A DNA stretch of 22,148 nucleotides from an uncultured Clostridia bacterium (GTDB taxonomy: Bacteria; Bacillota; Clostridia; Peptostreptococcales; Anaerovoracaceae): positions 1 to 22,148 of the forward strand of contig CALDNM010000222.1 in NCBI GenBank assembly GCA_937915045.1, in the 5' to 3' direction. Position 1 is the stretch's first letter. Every line of letters starts with the position of its first letter. Below the pieces are notes generated by a model, which did not search any database, was not told the origin of the DNA, and saw nothing but the letters and a program-made list of their open reading frames with translations. Both the position numbers and the translations under genes were made by a program. Below, piece by piece: positions 14,221-21,796 of this stretch.

Positions 14221-15954
14221 ATGGCAAAAGAATTACTCATGCCTAAACTGGGACTGACCATGAAAACGGGAAAGATCGTGAAGTGGCATGTCAGCGAAGG
14301 CGATAAAGTCGCTCAGGGCGACGACATATATGATGTCGAAAATGAAAAACTCACAAATACTATCCAGGCGCCGGAGAGCGGCACGATCCTGAAAATATTA
14401 CTGCCCGAAGGCGGAAGCGCTCCGGTACTTCAGACTATCGCAGTAATGGGAGAGCCGGGTGAAGATATAAGCGGAGTTCTCGCGAAAGCGGAGAGCGGCG
14501 GAGACGCGCCGGCGGAAGGATCGGCTCCTGCTGCCGTGGCAGAAGAAGCATCTGCGGCCGGTGGTAAACGCGTCACCGTGATCGGCGGAGGACCGGGCGG
14601 ATATGTCGCGGCTATAAGAGCGGCGCAGCTTGGCGGTGAAGTGACACTTATCGAGAAAGAACATATCGGCGGCACTTGCCTGAATGTCGGCTGCATCCCT
14701 ACAAAAGCTCTGCTTCACGCTTCATCGTTCGAAGACGCGGCAAAGGCTGCGGCGGCGTATGGCGTGGACATGAAAGTAGAAAAGCTCGAATGGGATAAAG
14801 TAATGGCTAAAAAAGGCGAGATCGTTGACAGGCTCGTCGGAGGCGTAAAGGGACTGCTGAAAACGAACGGCGTAAAAGTCGTAAATGGCATGGGCAAAGC
14901 TCTTTCGCCATCGGATGTGGAAGTTGCCTGCGCGGACGGCAGCAAAAAGGACATAAAGGGCGATAAGGTCATTATCGCGGCAGGATCGATCCCGGCGATA
15001 CCTCCTATCCCCGGTGTGAAGGAAAACAAGAACTGCATCGATTCTACAGGTGCTCTTTCTCTTAAAAAAGTGCCAAAGAGTCTGCTCATTATAGGCGGCG
15101 GAGTCATAGGTATAGAACTTGGATCCGCGTTCAACGCGTTTGGCACAGAAGTTACAATAATAGAAGCTCTGCCAAAGCTTCTTCCAATGATGGACGGAGA
15201 ACTCACAGCGCAGCTCAGGTCGATACTTGAAGAAAGCGGAATGGTCATAAAGACAGAAGCAAAAGTCATGTCTGTTGAAGACAGTCCTGCGGGCGCAAAA
15301 GTAAACGTACAGGAAAACGGCAAAGATGTATCGTATGACGCGGAGAAGGTGCTGGTAGCAGTAGGCAGAAGGACTGATACAGCTTATCTCGATCTTGATA
15401 AAGCAGGGATAGAAAATGACAGAGGCAGGATAACTGTGAATGACAAAATGGAGACGAGTGTGCCGGGGATCTACGCTATAGGCGACTGCCTTGGCAAGGT
15501 CATGCTGGCTCACGTGGCTATGACACAGGGCACAGTTGCCGCCGAGAACGCTATGGGCAGGAATTCACTGTATGACGGAGACACGAATGTTTCATGCGTA
15601 TATACGTCACCGGAATTCGCCGGCGTTGGTCTTACTGAAGAACAGGCTAAGGAACAGGGGATCGAATACACGACAGGAGTATTCCCGCTGGCCGCCAATG
15701 GCAAGAGCCTCATCATGAATAATGGAGTAGGAGCGATAAAGCTGATGTTCGGCAAAGAATACGGACAGCTGATAGGCGCGCACATACTCGGGCCGAACGC
15801 GACTGAGATAATCGAAGAAATGGCTGTCGCTCTTGGTATGGAGATGACAGAAGGTGAAATAATCGGCACGATACATGGGCATCCGACTGTGAACGAAGCG
15901 GTGCATGAAGCCGCGATGGCAGCTCAGGGACGCGCGCTGCACATGCCGAATTAA
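14221..15954 (+). CDS. acoL: Dihydrolipoyl dehydrogenase E3 with N-terminal lipoyl domain
   Basis: A 577-residue E3 that reoxidises dihydrolipoamide and reduces NAD+. Residues 1-80 are a lipoyl domain (K43 in VENEKLTN), almost identical to that of AcoC. After an Ala-rich linker (about 95-115) comes the flavoprotein: FAD motif VIGGGPGGYVAA, redox disulfide GGTCLNVGC with C153 and C158, NAD motif IIGGGVIGIELGS, second FAD segment GIYAIGDC, and the catalytic HPTVNEA near the C-terminus. Lipoyl-bearing E3s are known, including in the Clostridium magnum acetoin complex. GGAGGCAGG lies just before ATG 14221. Full length, no missing catalytic residues. Confidence 0.95.
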   Translation: MAKELLMPKLGLTMKTGKIVKWHVSEGDKVAQGDDIYDVENEKLTNTIQAPESGTILKILLPEGGSAPVLQTIAVMGEPGEDISGVLAKAESGGDAPAEGSAPAAVAEEASAAGGKRVTVIGGGPGGYVAAIRAAQLGGEVTLIEKEHIGGTCLNVGCIPTKALLHASSFEDAAKAAAAYGVDMKVEKLEWDKVMAKKGEIVDRLVGGVKGLLKTNGVKVVNGMGKALSPSDVEVACADGSKKDIKGDKVIIAAGSIPAIPPIPGVKENKNCIDSTGALSLKKVPKSLLIIGGGVIGIELGSAFNAFGTEVTIIEALPKLLPMMDGELTAQLRSILEESGMVIKTEAKVMSVEDSPAGAKVNVQENGKDVSYDAEKVLVAVGRRTDTAYLDLDKAGIENDRGRITVNDKMETSVPGIYAIGDCLGKVMLAHVAMTQGTVAAENAMGRNSLYDGDTNVSCVYTSPEFAGVGLTEEQAKEQGIEYTTGVFPLAANGKSLIMNNGVGAIKLMFGKEYGQLIGAHILGPNATEIIEEMAVALGMEMTEGEIIGTIHGHPTVNEAVHEAAMAAQGRALHMPN

Positions 15955-15983
15955 AAGCAAACCACGAGAAGGAGGCGTCTGCA

Positions 15984-16973
15984 ATGATATATATCTCATC
16001 ACCGTGGACGGACCCGGCGTTCAATCTTGCTCTGGAGCAGTATGTATTCGATAGACTTCCTAAAGATAATGAATATTTCATGCTGTGGCAGAACGATAAC
16101 ACGATAGTGATAGGAAAAAATCAGAACACCTGGGCGGAGATAAATAACCGATATGTCGATGAACATGGGATAAAAGTAGTAAGACGTCTCTCTGGGGGAG
16201 GAGCCGTTTATCATGATCTTGGAAATGTGAATTTCACATTTATTACAGATGCAGGTGACGCTTCTTCTCTGGATCTCGGGAAATACTGCGAAGCGATGGC
16301 GGCGGCGATCAGACGGCTCGGAGCTGATGCAAGAGCGGTCGGCAGAAATGATATCACGATCGACGGAAAGAAAGTTTCCGGGAACTCGCAGTATATAAAG
16401 GACGGCCGTGTGATGCATCACGGAACACTGCTGTTCGCGTCAGATCTCTCAAAACTGGGAGACGCGCTGGTGACTAAAGACAAATATAAGTCAGCGGCGA
16501 AGGTCGACTCTGTGTACAGCAGAGTAACGAATATAAGGAACTATCTGCCGAAAGACATTACTCTGGACGAATTCAAAGATGAACTAGTGAAGAGCGTGTT
16601 CGGGGGCAGAGAGGCGGAAGCTTATGAGTTCAGCGAGAACGATCTTGATGAAATAAAAGAAATAAAAAAAGAGCGTTATGATACATGGGAATGGAATTAC
16701 GGCAGTTCACCGGATTTCGAAGTGATCAGAGAAAGACGTGTGCCAAAGTGCGGCAAAGTCTCTGTTGGAATGGATATTCAAAAGGGACGTATATCAGATA
16801 TAGCTTTTTCAGGAGATTTTTTTGGACTGAAGGATCATCGCGCTCTTGCTGAGCGGCTGAAAGGCTGCTTGCTTATAAGGCCGATGCTTGAAGAAAGGAT
16901 CGAAAATATAGACGTAGGCGAATATTTCGCCGGACTAACAAATAAAGATCTGATAGATATCATGATTTTATAG
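15984..16973 (+). CDS. lplA: Lipoate-protein ligase A
   Basis: A 329-residue lipoate-protein ligase that activates lipoate with ATP and attaches it to lipoyl lysines. Signature RRLSGGGAVYHD lies at 67-78, and the likely lipoyl-AMP-binding lysine is K130 in DGKKVSGNSQ. The C-terminal accessory domain (from about residue 240) is present, so it should be a complete ligase. GAAGGAGG lies about 10 bases before the ATG. It is the last gene of the aco operon; its evident clients are K43 of AcoC and of AcoL. No lipoate synthase is in the window, so lipoate may be scavenged (inference). Confidence 0.95.
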   Translation: MIYISSPWTDPAFNLALEQYVFDRLPKDNEYFMLWQNDNTIVIGKNQNTWAEINNRYVDEHGIKVVRRLSGGGAVYHDLGNVNFTFITDAGDASSLDLGKYCEAMAAAIRRLGADARAVGRNDITIDGKKVSGNSQYIKDGRVMHHGTLLFASDLSKLGDALVTKDKYKSAAKVDSVYSRVTNIRNYLPKDITLDEFKDELVKSVFGGREAEAYEFSENDLDEIKEIKKERYDTWEWNYGSSPDFEVIRERRVPKCGKVSVGMDIQKGRISDIAFSGDFFGLKDHRALAERLKGCLLIRPMLEERIENIDVGEYFAGLTNKDLIDIMIL

Positions 16974-16996
16974 GTATTCCTCAAAAAAAGGCATGG

Positions 16997-17023
16997 GGCC
17001 CCGGTATCGATCCGGGGCCTTTT
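16997..17023 (+). terminator. Intrinsic terminator of the aco-lplA operon
   Basis: An eight-pair GC-only stem GGCCCCGG/CCGGGGCC (16997-17004 with 17012-17019), loop TATCGAT, followed by TTTT at 17020-17023. An A7 run lies upstream. It separates lplA from the hyp operon. Confidence 0.9.
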
Positions 17024-17026
17024 GCG

Positions 17027-17055
17027 TGTACATACAGCCGTATTTGTGTTAAAAT
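17027..17055 (+). promoter_or_regulatory. Promoter of the hyp operon
   Basis: TGTACA at 17027-17032 and TAAAAT at 17050-17055 with a 17-base spacer, plus TG at 17047-17048 forming an extended -10. It starts directly after the lplA terminator. The start point would be near 17062, leaving only a very short leader before the hypA ribosome binding site (AGGAG). Confidence 0.6.
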
Positions 17056-17077
17056 AATCCTTTAGGAGACTACTGAT

Positions 17078-17419
17078 ATGCACGAATTACCTATAACAGA
17101 ACAGCTTATAAAACTGGCTGAAAAGCACTGTCGGGAAAACGGCGGCAGCGCTGTGAAAAAGATAAATCTTGTGTGTGGCGATTACTCGGGATTCGTTCCT
17201 GAATCGATACACATGTATTTCGATGTCATCTCGGAAGGGACGCTCTGTGAGGGCGCGGAGATAGATATAAAACGTGTAAAGCCGAAACTAAAATGTCCCG
17301 CCTGCGGAGAACTTTTCGAACGTGAATTGTTCTCGTTCGCGTGTCCAAAATGCGGCACCGATGGGGAGCCGACGGATATTGGCAAGGAGTTTTACATCGA
17401 AACTATCGAAATCGAGTGA
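17078..17419 (+). CDS. hypA: Hydrogenase nickel-insertion protein HypA
   Basis: A 113-residue HypA, the metallochaperone that with HypB puts nickel into the [NiFe] large subunit. It begins MHE, giving the N-terminal amine/His2 nickel site of the family. It has the structural zinc site C73, C76, C89, C92 (CPACG and CPKCG). Length is normal. AGGAG lies before ATG 17078. It opens the hyp operon; the likely client is EchE. A 132-base spacer separates it from hypB, unlike the tight junctions elsewhere in the operon. Confidence 0.96.
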   Translation: MHELPITEQLIKLAEKHCRENGGSAVKKINLVCGDYSGFVPESIHMYFDVISEGTLCEGAEIDIKRVKPKLKCPACGELFERELFSFACPKCGTDGEPTDIGKEFYIETIEIE

Positions 17420-17551
17420 CAGTCCTAACAAGGCAATCGTTAAGCGCAGCGCAAGCAGAGCCTATGCAGGACGTCGGTCAGGTCCCGCAGCGCTTCAGCG
17501 CGTGGCGGGCCACGGCCCAAGAATATATTTTGAAAGGAAGGAAATCAGCGA
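17420..17551. other. GC-rich structured spacer between hypA and hypB
   Basis: This 132-base spacer is richer in GC than its surroundings. GTCCT 17422-17426 can pair with AGGAC 17468-17472, and GGC 17432-17434 with GCC 17460-17462 (G60, C61, C62), enclosing a stem-loop. A long imperfect hairpin runs from about 17481 to 17511 around the loop TTCA (17494-17497). CGCAGCGC occurs twice (17445-17452, 17486-17493). There is no T-run, tRNA or protein-like frame. It ends with the hypB ribosome binding site GGAAGGAAA. Confidence 0.5.
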
Positions 17552-18211
17552 ATGCATGATGTTAAAAAGATAGATGTTATGGAAGGCATCCTTGACGAGA
17601 ACGATGATATAGCGGCGAAAGTCAGGGACCATATGAGCAGCAAAGGCGTGCTCGTCGTGAACGAGATGGGAGCGCCCGGAGTGGGCAAGACCACAACGCT
17701 CAAAAATATATTCAGCCGTATAGAAGGTGTGAAGCCGTACGTCATAGAGGGAGATATAGAGGCGGATTTCGATACGAAGACGCTTCAGGATCTTGGCGTG
17801 CAGACACTGCAGATAAATACATACGGATCGTGCCATCTGGACGCTCCGATGATAGAACATACAGTGGGGCAGATGGAGTTCGACGAGAAGGGGATACTCT
17901 TCATCGAGAATATCGGGAACCTTGTATGCCCGGCGGAGTTCACGATCGGTGAGCACGTCATGATGCTCGTATCGACCGTGACAGAAGGAAGCGATAAACC
18001 ATACAAATACCCTCTGGCGTTCGAGAAAGCCGACGTCATCATATTAAATAAAGTGGATCTCATGCCTTACCTCGATTTTGACGAGGAGTTTTACATGAGA
18101 GGTGTGCGCCAGCTCAATCCGGATGTACCTGTGTTCAAGGTATCGGGAACGACGGGCGAAGGATTCGATGAAGTCGTTTCCTGGTTCGAGAAACGCGCGA
18201 AGGAGCTCTAG
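17552..18211 (+). CDS. hypB: Hydrogenase nickel-incorporation GTPase HypB
   Basis: A 219-residue SIMIBI-class GTPase that drives nickel delivery with HypA. The P-loop is GAPGVGKTT (from residue 40). The metal-binding C94-H95 motif (GSCHLDA) and C126 (NLVCPAE) are those of the HypB G-domain nickel/zinc site. NKVDL is the guanine-specificity motif. The N-terminus has neither a His-rich stretch nor the CxxCGC high-affinity nickel motif, so no nickel storage role is expected. GGAAGGAAA about 9 bases upstream supports ATG 17552. HypF starts 12 bases after the stop. Confidence 0.95.
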   Translation: MHDVKKIDVMEGILDENDDIAAKVRDHMSSKGVLVVNEMGAPGVGKTTTLKNIFSRIEGVKPYVIEGDIEADFDTKTLQDLGVQTLQINTYGSCHLDAPMIEHTVGQMEFDEKGILFIENIGNLVCPAEFTIGEHVMMLVSTVTEGSDKPYKYPLAFEKADVIILNKVDLMPYLDFDEEFYMRGVRQLNPDVPVFKVSGTTGEGFDEVVSWFEKRAKEL

Positions 18212-18223
18212 AGAAAAAAGATA

Positions 18224-20503
18224 ATGGCAAAGAAAATAACTGAAAAAATCACATTGTGGGGGATCGTACAGGGCGTAGGGTTCCGGCCGTTCGTGGCTAA
18301 AGTCGCGGACCGTTTCAGCATGAAGGGTGAGGTGCTCAACCTTGGGGGACTGGTAGAGATACAGGTCACCGATACAGAAAAGCACATTACTGAATTTATA
18401 AAAGAACTCAAGACGAACAAACCGGCTCCCGCGGAGATAGTGCATATAAAAAGAGAAAAAATCGACTATAGGGATTTCGATGGCTTTACTATAAGGAAAA
18501 GCGGAGAGGGCGGCCAGGAGGCAGCGATGATCCCGGCGGATCTTGCTGTGTGCCCGGACTGTCTCAGAGAAATGTATGATAAAGAGAACAGGCGCTACAT
18601 GCATCCGTTCATAAGCTGCATGGTATGCGGGCCGAGATATACGATCATAGACAAGATCCCGTACGACAGAGACAATACATCGATGATAGATTTTCCTATG
18701 TGCGATCAGTGTGAAGCGGAGTACACATCGCTTGACGATCGCAGATTTCACGCGCAGACGATATCGTGCCATGACTGCGGTCCGCAGATGGATTTCAAAC
18801 TCAATGGAGCGGAAAATTCCACTAAGGGGCCTCTTGAAAAAGCGGCGGCTCTCATCAAAGAAGGAAGAGTCATAGCGTTCAAGAGCATGGGCGGATATAA
18901 TCTCGTCGCGAATCCTTTCGATGAAGGGGAAGTGAGCGACCTCAGGATCATCAAGGACCGTGAGGAAAAACCGTTCGCGATCATGTTCAGGAGTGTCGAA
19001 GAGATAAGAAAATACTGTTTCATGAACGACGTAGAGGAAAGGCTGATCACATCGTCGGCGAGACCGATACTCCTGCTCGAAAGAAAATCGATAGAAGAAC
19101 TCCAGGACATGCAGCCGAGGAATTACAGCGAACTCGCGAAAAGCAGATTTGTCGGGGCGTTCCTGCCGAGCATGGGCGCGCAGTATATAATGCTCGATTA
19201 CTTCGGGGGACCCCTGATAGTGACCAGCGCGAATTTCTCCGGGATGCCGATCATACGCACCGAAGAAGAAATGTTTGAGTTCATGAAAAACCAGCCTCTC
19301 ATAAACGAGGCTTTCTATAACGAAAGAAAGATACGTGTCACTGTCGATGATTCTGTAGTAAGGGTGATCGACGGACAGCCGCAGATGATCAGAAGATCGA
19401 AAGGTTACGCGCCGGTGCCTCTTTATATAGAAGGCGCGGAAGGCGAAATATTCGCGGCAGGGAGCCAGCTCAAGAATTCATTCTGCCTGAGCAAGGGACC
19501 GTTCGCGTATGTGAGTCAGTATTTCGGCGATATGGATACAGTCGAGACACAGGAGATATATAAGCATAATGTGAGCAGGATGGCGGATCTGTTCAGGATA
19601 GAACCAAAGCAGATCGTATGCGATATGCATCCTCTCTATTTCACAACGAAATTTGCTGAAGATTACGCGAAAGAGCATGATATACCGCTGATGAAAGTAC
19701 AGCATCATCACGCGCATGTAGCGTCGGTCATGGCCGAACATAATGTGGAAGGCCCGGTCATCGGAGTCAGTTTCGACGGTACAGGATACGGTACAGACGG
19801 CTGCATATGGGGAGGAGAATTCCTGCTCTGTGAAGGCTCGAGGATGCAGAGAGCGGCGCATCTCAAATATGTGAAAATGATAGGCGGCGACGAGTCCATG
19901 AAAGAAGGATGGAAGTCGGCAGTGAGTTATGCGAACGCGATAGACAACGGATATCTTGATAATGTCGGTGATGAAGAACTGACACTCGATATACGTGATA
20001 TCGTAGATTACGCTAGAGACAATCAGATATTCGAGGAAGAGAATACTGACATAGCGCTCGCCGCGATGGAACACGATATCAATACGATCAAAAGCTCGAG
20101 CATGGGCCGCCTTTTCGACGCGGTCTCAGCGATGCTCGGCATCTGCAGTTATAACGAGTACGAAGGAGAATGCGCGATGCTGCTCGAAGACGCGGCGGCA
20201 GAAGCGATGAGATCACCGGGCTATTCCGACGCGGCGGATCTTGCTCTGGATTTCCATATGAAGGTCGCGGAGATGATCAGGACACAGTGTGTGAGGATAT
20301 GGGAAGACTGCGGAGTGAAGCAGGTCATCCTGACCGGAGGCACGTTCCAAAACAAGATACTGATGGAAAAAACGCTTGAGCTCCTAAGGGGCGACGGCTT
20401 CAAAGTGTATTACAATGTATCGGTCAGCCCAAATGATGGCGGTATAGCCTTAGGGCAGACATATATAGCGGCTATGGCCGCACTGGAAAAGAAAGGAAAG
20501 TAA
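18224..20503 (+). CDS. hypF: Carbamoyltransferase HypF
   Basis: A 759-residue HypF, which converts carbamoyl phosphate into the thiocarboxamide on HypE that becomes the Fe-bound cyanides. Domains in order: acylphosphatase (about 8-92, VQGVGFRPF with R21, and N39); two zinc-finger modules (C110/C113/C132/C135 and C160/C163/C182/C185); a YrdC-like nucleotide-binding domain (about 200-390); and a Kae1-like domain with HHHAH at 494-498, FDGTGYGTDG, and LTGGTFQN near the end. In the YrdC part the usual GGYHLxCDA-like motif reads GGYNLVANP. Length is normal. The ribosome binding site is weak (AGAGAAAAAAG); the stop lies 1 base before hypC. Confidence 0.96.
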   Translation: MAKKITEKITLWGIVQGVGFRPFVAKVADRFSMKGEVLNLGGLVEIQVTDTEKHITEFIKELKTNKPAPAEIVHIKREKIDYRDFDGFTIRKSGEGGQEAAMIPADLAVCPDCLREMYDKENRRYMHPFISCMVCGPRYTIIDKIPYDRDNTSMIDFPMCDQCEAEYTSLDDRRFHAQTISCHDCGPQMDFKLNGAENSTKGPLEKAAALIKEGRVIAFKSMGGYNLVANPFDEGEVSDLRIIKDREEKPFAIMFRSVEEIRKYCFMNDVEERLITSSARPILLLERKSIEELQDMQPRNYSELAKSRFVGAFLPSMGAQYIMLDYFGGPLIVTSANFSGMPIIRTEEEMFEFMKNQPLINEAFYNERKIRVTVDDSVVRVIDGQPQMIRRSKGYAPVPLYIEGAEGEIFAAGSQLKNSFCLSKGPFAYVSQYFGDMDTVETQEIYKHNVSRMADLFRIEPKQIVCDMHPLYFTTKFAEDYAKEHDIPLMKVQHHHAHVASVMAEHNVEGPVIGVSFDGTGYGTDGCIWGGEFLLCEGSRMQRAAHLKYVKMIGGDESMKEGWKSAVSYANAIDNGYLDNVGDEELTLDIRDIVDYARDNQIFEEENTDIALAAMEHDINTIKSSSMGRLFDAVSAMLGICSYNEYEGECAMLLEDAAAEAMRSPGYSDAADLALDFHMKVAEMIRTQCVRIWEDCGVKQVILTGGTFQNKILMEKTLELLRGDGFKVYYNVSVSPNDGGIALGQTYIAAMAALEKKGK

Positions 20504-20504
20504 A

Positions 20505-20726
20505 ATGTGCGTAGCGTTACCGGGAAAAATATTATCGATAGACGGACAGATGGCAAAGGCTGATTTCAGCGGGAATGTCGTAAACGTCAATACAGGGCTC
20601 ATCGAGCCGAAAGTTGGCGACTATGTACTCGTGCACGCGGGATGCGCTATCGAGATCATGGCAGAAGATAAGGCACAGGAGCTCATAGATCTGTTCAATG
20701 AGATAGACGAACTGGAGAGGGCATAA
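20505..20726 (+). CDS. hypC: Hydrogenase assembly chaperone HypC
   Basis: A 73-residue HypC/HupF chaperone. With HypD it carries the Fe(CN)2CO precursor and delivers it to the large subunit. The essential N-terminal Cys (MCVALPGKI, C2 after Met removal) and the conserved HAGCAIE with H44 are present. Its ribosome binding site (AAAGGAAAG) lies inside the end of hypF. HypD follows after one base. No second HypC/HybG paralogue is in the window, so this one probably serves EchE. Confidence 0.96.
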   Translation: MCVALPGKILSIDGQMAKADFSGNVVNVNTGLIEPKVGDYVLVHAGCAIEIMAEDKAQELIDLFNEIDELERA

Positions 20727-20727
20727 C

Positions 20728-21768
20728 ATGGAGATCCGTGAAATCATCGACTATCTGAAAGCCTATGACGGCCCTCAGATCAAGCTTATGGAAGTTTGCG
20801 GCACACATACCGCCGCTATATTCAAGAATGGGATCAGGAGCCTTATTTCGCCGAAAATCAAGCTTATATCAGGACCGGGATGTCCTGTCTGTGTCACACC
20901 GACCGCGTATATCGACAAGTGCGCGGAATACGCGATGGCGGAAAATACAGAGCTTCTTACTTACGGCGATATGATGAAAGTCCCGGGGACTCACGGGAGC
21001 CTTTCAGATCTTAAGGGCGACGGAGCCAAGGTGACTCTGATGTACAGCCCGTTCGAAGCGGTGGAAAAAGCGGAGGCGCATCCGGATATCACTTACGCTG
21101 TAGCGGCGGTGGGATTCGAAACTACAGCGCCGTCGTATGCCCTCATGATCGACGAGGCGTCGAAGAGGGGACTTACGAACATCCGGCTCGTTACTGCATT
21201 GAAGACAGTAATGCCCGCGCTTAAATGGATATGCGACAATCAGCCGGACATAGACGGATTCATCTGCCCGGGGCATGTGAGCGTGATCACGGGCTGCGAG
21301 CAGTACAGGTATATCGCCGACAATTATCATAAGCCGATGGTGGTCTGCGGATTCGAGGCGGAGCACATACTGGCTGTCATTTATGAGCTCGTGAGACAGA
21401 TCGAGCGGGGCGAGGCCAAGGTGGTCAACCTCTATAAAAACGCCGTGAGGTGGGAAGGAAATGTCAAGGCACAGGATATCCTGCGTAAGTGCTTTGAAAG
21501 CGGAGAAGCGATGTGGAGAGGCCTGGGGGCCATTCCTGATTCCGGACTTTATCTCACGGGAGAATACGCGAAGTATGACGGCGGATCGAAGGGTCTCGTC
21601 AAGGATATGAAACTTCCTGAGGGATGTTCGTGCGGCAGCGTGATAATAGGAAAAATCAATCCGGACGAATGTCCGATGTTTGGCAAAGCGTGTACACCGA
21701 TGGATCCATATGGACCATGTATGGTGTCGGCTGAAGGCGCTTGCGGTATATGGTACAGGAACAGATAG
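20728..21768 (+). CDS. hypD: Hydrogenase Fe-(CN)2CO assembly scaffold HypD
   Basis: A 346-residue iron-sulfur HypD, the scaffold on which Fe(CN)2CO is built with HypC and HypE. All family signatures are seen: MEVCGTHT (C24), GPGCPVCVTP (C52, C55), AAVGFETTAP, FICPGHVSVITG, GFEAEHIL, and the Cys-rich C-terminus CSCGSVIIGKINPDECPMFG...CTP..PYGPCMVS..GACG, which includes the [4Fe-4S] ligands. Length is slightly under the roughly 370 residues of E. coli HypD but all motifs are intact. It starts one base after hypC, whose end provides GGAGAGGG. Confidence 0.97.
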   Translation: MEIREIIDYLKAYDGPQIKLMEVCGTHTAAIFKNGIRSLISPKIKLISGPGCPVCVTPTAYIDKCAEYAMAENTELLTYGDMMKVPGTHGSLSDLKGDGAKVTLMYSPFEAVEKAEAHPDITYAVAAVGFETTAPSYALMIDEASKRGLTNIRLVTALKTVMPALKWICDNQPDIDGFICPGHVSVITGCEQYRYIADNYHKPMVVCGFEAEHILAVIYELVRQIERGEAKVVNLYKNAVRWEGNVKAQDILRKCFESGEAMWRGLGAIPDSGLYLTGEYAKYDGGSKGLVKDMKLPEGCSCGSVIIGKINPDECPMFGKACTPMDPYGPCMVSAEGACGIWYRNR

Positions 21769-21796
21769 TTTTTTTGAATATTTGGAGGAGATCGAA

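Noticed and set aside
12880..14505. Recent gene conversion between the acoC and acoL lipoyl domains
   Set aside because: Many silent differences show the DNA copies are old; selection explains the protein identity better.
17470..17520. Small SRP RNA in the hypA-hypB spacer
   Set aside because: Only GGTCAGGTCC matches; the GGAA tetraloop and the GGAAGCAGCC strand are missing, and no own promoter or terminator is seen.
17322..17573. Small proteins overlapping hypA end and the spacer (two frames)
   Set aside because: No ribosome binding site, low-complexity Arg/Ala-rich translation caused by GC-rich sequence, and overlap with hypA.
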